Origin: an uncultured Mediterraneibacter sp.
Lineage (GTDB): Bacteria > Bacillota > Clostridia > Lachnospirales > Lachnospiraceae
Length of the DNA: 42,739 nucleotides
Direction of reading: 5' to 3'
NCBI GenBank assembly: GCA_944377745.1
Contig: CALWFV010000030.1
Location: 1-42,739, forward strand
Shown: positions 42,030 through 42,739 of the stretch, piece by piece
Position numbering within the stretch: position 1 is the first letter of the stretch
How the letters are laid out: every line of letters begins with the position of its first letter
Translations under genes and position numbers: made by a program
The notes under the pieces: generated by a model
The model's input: only the letters and a program-made list of their open reading frames with translations
Told to the model about the DNA's origin: nothing
The model's database searches: none

Positions 42030-42739
42030 ATGGCAAGTTTATCACTTCAGGGAATTCAGAAAATCTATCCTAACGGATTTCACGCAGTAAAAGATTTCAA
42101 TCTTGAGATCGAAGATAAAGAGTTTATCATCTTCGTAGGACCTTCAGGATGTGGTAAATCTACAACACTTCGTATGATCGCTGGTCTGGAAGATATCTCC
42201 GGCGGTACACTGAAGATCGACGGAAAGGTTATGAACGATGTAGAGCCGAAAGACCGTGATATCGCAATGGTATTCCAGAACTACGCTCTGTATCCGCATA
42301 TGACAGTATATGATAACATGGCATTCGGACTGAAACTTCGTAAAGTTCCGAAGGATGAGATCGACAAGAAAGTTCGCGAGGCTGCAAGAATCCTTGACCT
42401 TGAGAAACTGCTTGACCGTAAACCGAAGGCTCTTTCCGGTGGACAGAGACAGCGTGTTGCTATGGGACGTGCTATCGTTCGTAATCCTAAGGTATTCCTT
42501 ATGGACGAGCCTCTTTCCAACCTGGATGCAAAACTGAGAGTTCAGATGCGTATCGAGATCTCCAAGCTTCACGAGAACCTGGGTGCTACGATCATCTACG
42601 TAACACATGACCAGACAGAGGCTATGACACTTGGTACAAGAATCGTCGTTATGAAAGACGGTGTTGTTCAGCAGGTAGATACACCTCAGAACCTTTACAA
42701 TACACCTTGCAACCTGTTCGTAGCAGGATTCATCGGATC
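42030..42739 (+). CDS. Sugar ABC transporter ATP-binding protein, MsmK/UgpC type (3' end cut)
   Basis: ATPase subunit that powers carbohydrate ABC importers of the CUT1 class; one such protein often serves several transporters. ATG 42030 follows AAGGAGG. Walker A is GPSGCGKST (37-45), the Q loop [11 protein letters not shown], the signature LSGGQRQR (135-142), Walker B VFLMDEP (155-161) and the switch histidine [10 protein letters not shown]. About 236 residues are visible; the family length is ~370, so the C-terminal regulatory (TOBE) domain lies outside. The hairpin upstream and own promoter suggest independent transcription. Confidence 0.96.
   Translation, partial: MASLSLQGIQKIYPNGFHAVKDFNLEIEDKEFIIFVGPSGCGKSTTLRMIAGLEDISGGTLKIDGKVMNDVEPKDRDIAMVFQNYALYPHMTVYDNMAFGLKLRKVPKDEIDKKVREAARILDLEKLLDRKPKALSGGQRQRVAMGRAIVRNPKVFLMDEPLSNLDAKLRVQMRIEISKLHENLGATIIYVTHDQTEAMTLGTRIVVMKDGVVQQVDTPQNLYNTPCNLFVAGFIG

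Overview
The window looks like chromosome of an anaerobic, moderate-GC Clostridia member, most likely Lachnospiraceae. This is an inference from protein character and gene order, not from a database match: a Gram-positive S10 ribosomal cluster, FabK instead of FabI, a fused AccD-AccA, HydF ([FeFe]-hydrogenase maturation), a full selenocysteine system, a DUF6465 protein and a GH42/GPH-type sugar locus. Only the cut ends (rpsC on the left, a sugar ABC ATPase on the right) are partial.

Layout. (1) 1-4860, minus: rpsJ-rplC-rplD-rplW-rplB-rpsS-rplV-rpsC with a strong promoter and a ~255-nt leader; two unusually long spacers carry copies of one structured repeat. (2) 5052-12956: AraC regulator and GH3 glycosidase (plus), a second AraC regulator (minus), then GH42 beta-galactosidase and GPH sugar transporter (plus). 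(3) 13039-13340: a consensus plus-strand promoter feeding an orphan hairpin RNA and ending in a terminator shared with hydF. (4) 13367-23814, minus: selenium island yedF-selD-selA-selB-lysR-csd-yedE-tusA-like-DUF3343, then tRNA-Sec and hydF from a second promoter. selD has an in-frame UGA with a bacterial SECIS hairpin. lysR has an amber codon and yedE a frameshift. (5) 23898-27264: a methyltransferase (plus), then sirtuin, HD hydrolase and DUF6465 protein (minus). (6) 27388-39285, minus: complete type II fatty-acid operon fabH-acpP-fabK-fabD-fabG-fabF-accB-fabZ-accC-accDA-NMO/FabK paralogue, followed by a FabT-like MarR gene. A FabT-type palindrome lies on the -10 box of the fabH promoter. 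Several spacers in this operon hold large structured repeats. (7) 39483-42739: BFD-like [2Fe-2S] protein, a frameshifted Rpn-type nuclease gene, an unknown possibly C39-like protein, 70-bp tandem repeats, a large hairpin and the start of an MsmK/UgpC-type ABC ATPase (plus).

How the genes work together. In the selenium island Csd, YedE, YedF and the small TusA-like and DUF3343 proteins plausibly supply selenium to SelD; SelD makes selenophosphate, SelA charges tRNA-Sec and SelB delivers it at UGA. The fab operon makes malonyl-CoA (AccB, AccC, AccDA), loads it on ACP (FabD) and elongates it (FabH, FabF, FabG, FabZ, FabK), with the MarR protein as the likely feedback repressor. The strongest unexplained signals are non-coding: repeated hairpins inside the S10 and fab operons whose copies differ by base-pair-preserving changes, a four-hairpin element ending on the accB stop codon, and the orphan RNA at 13074.
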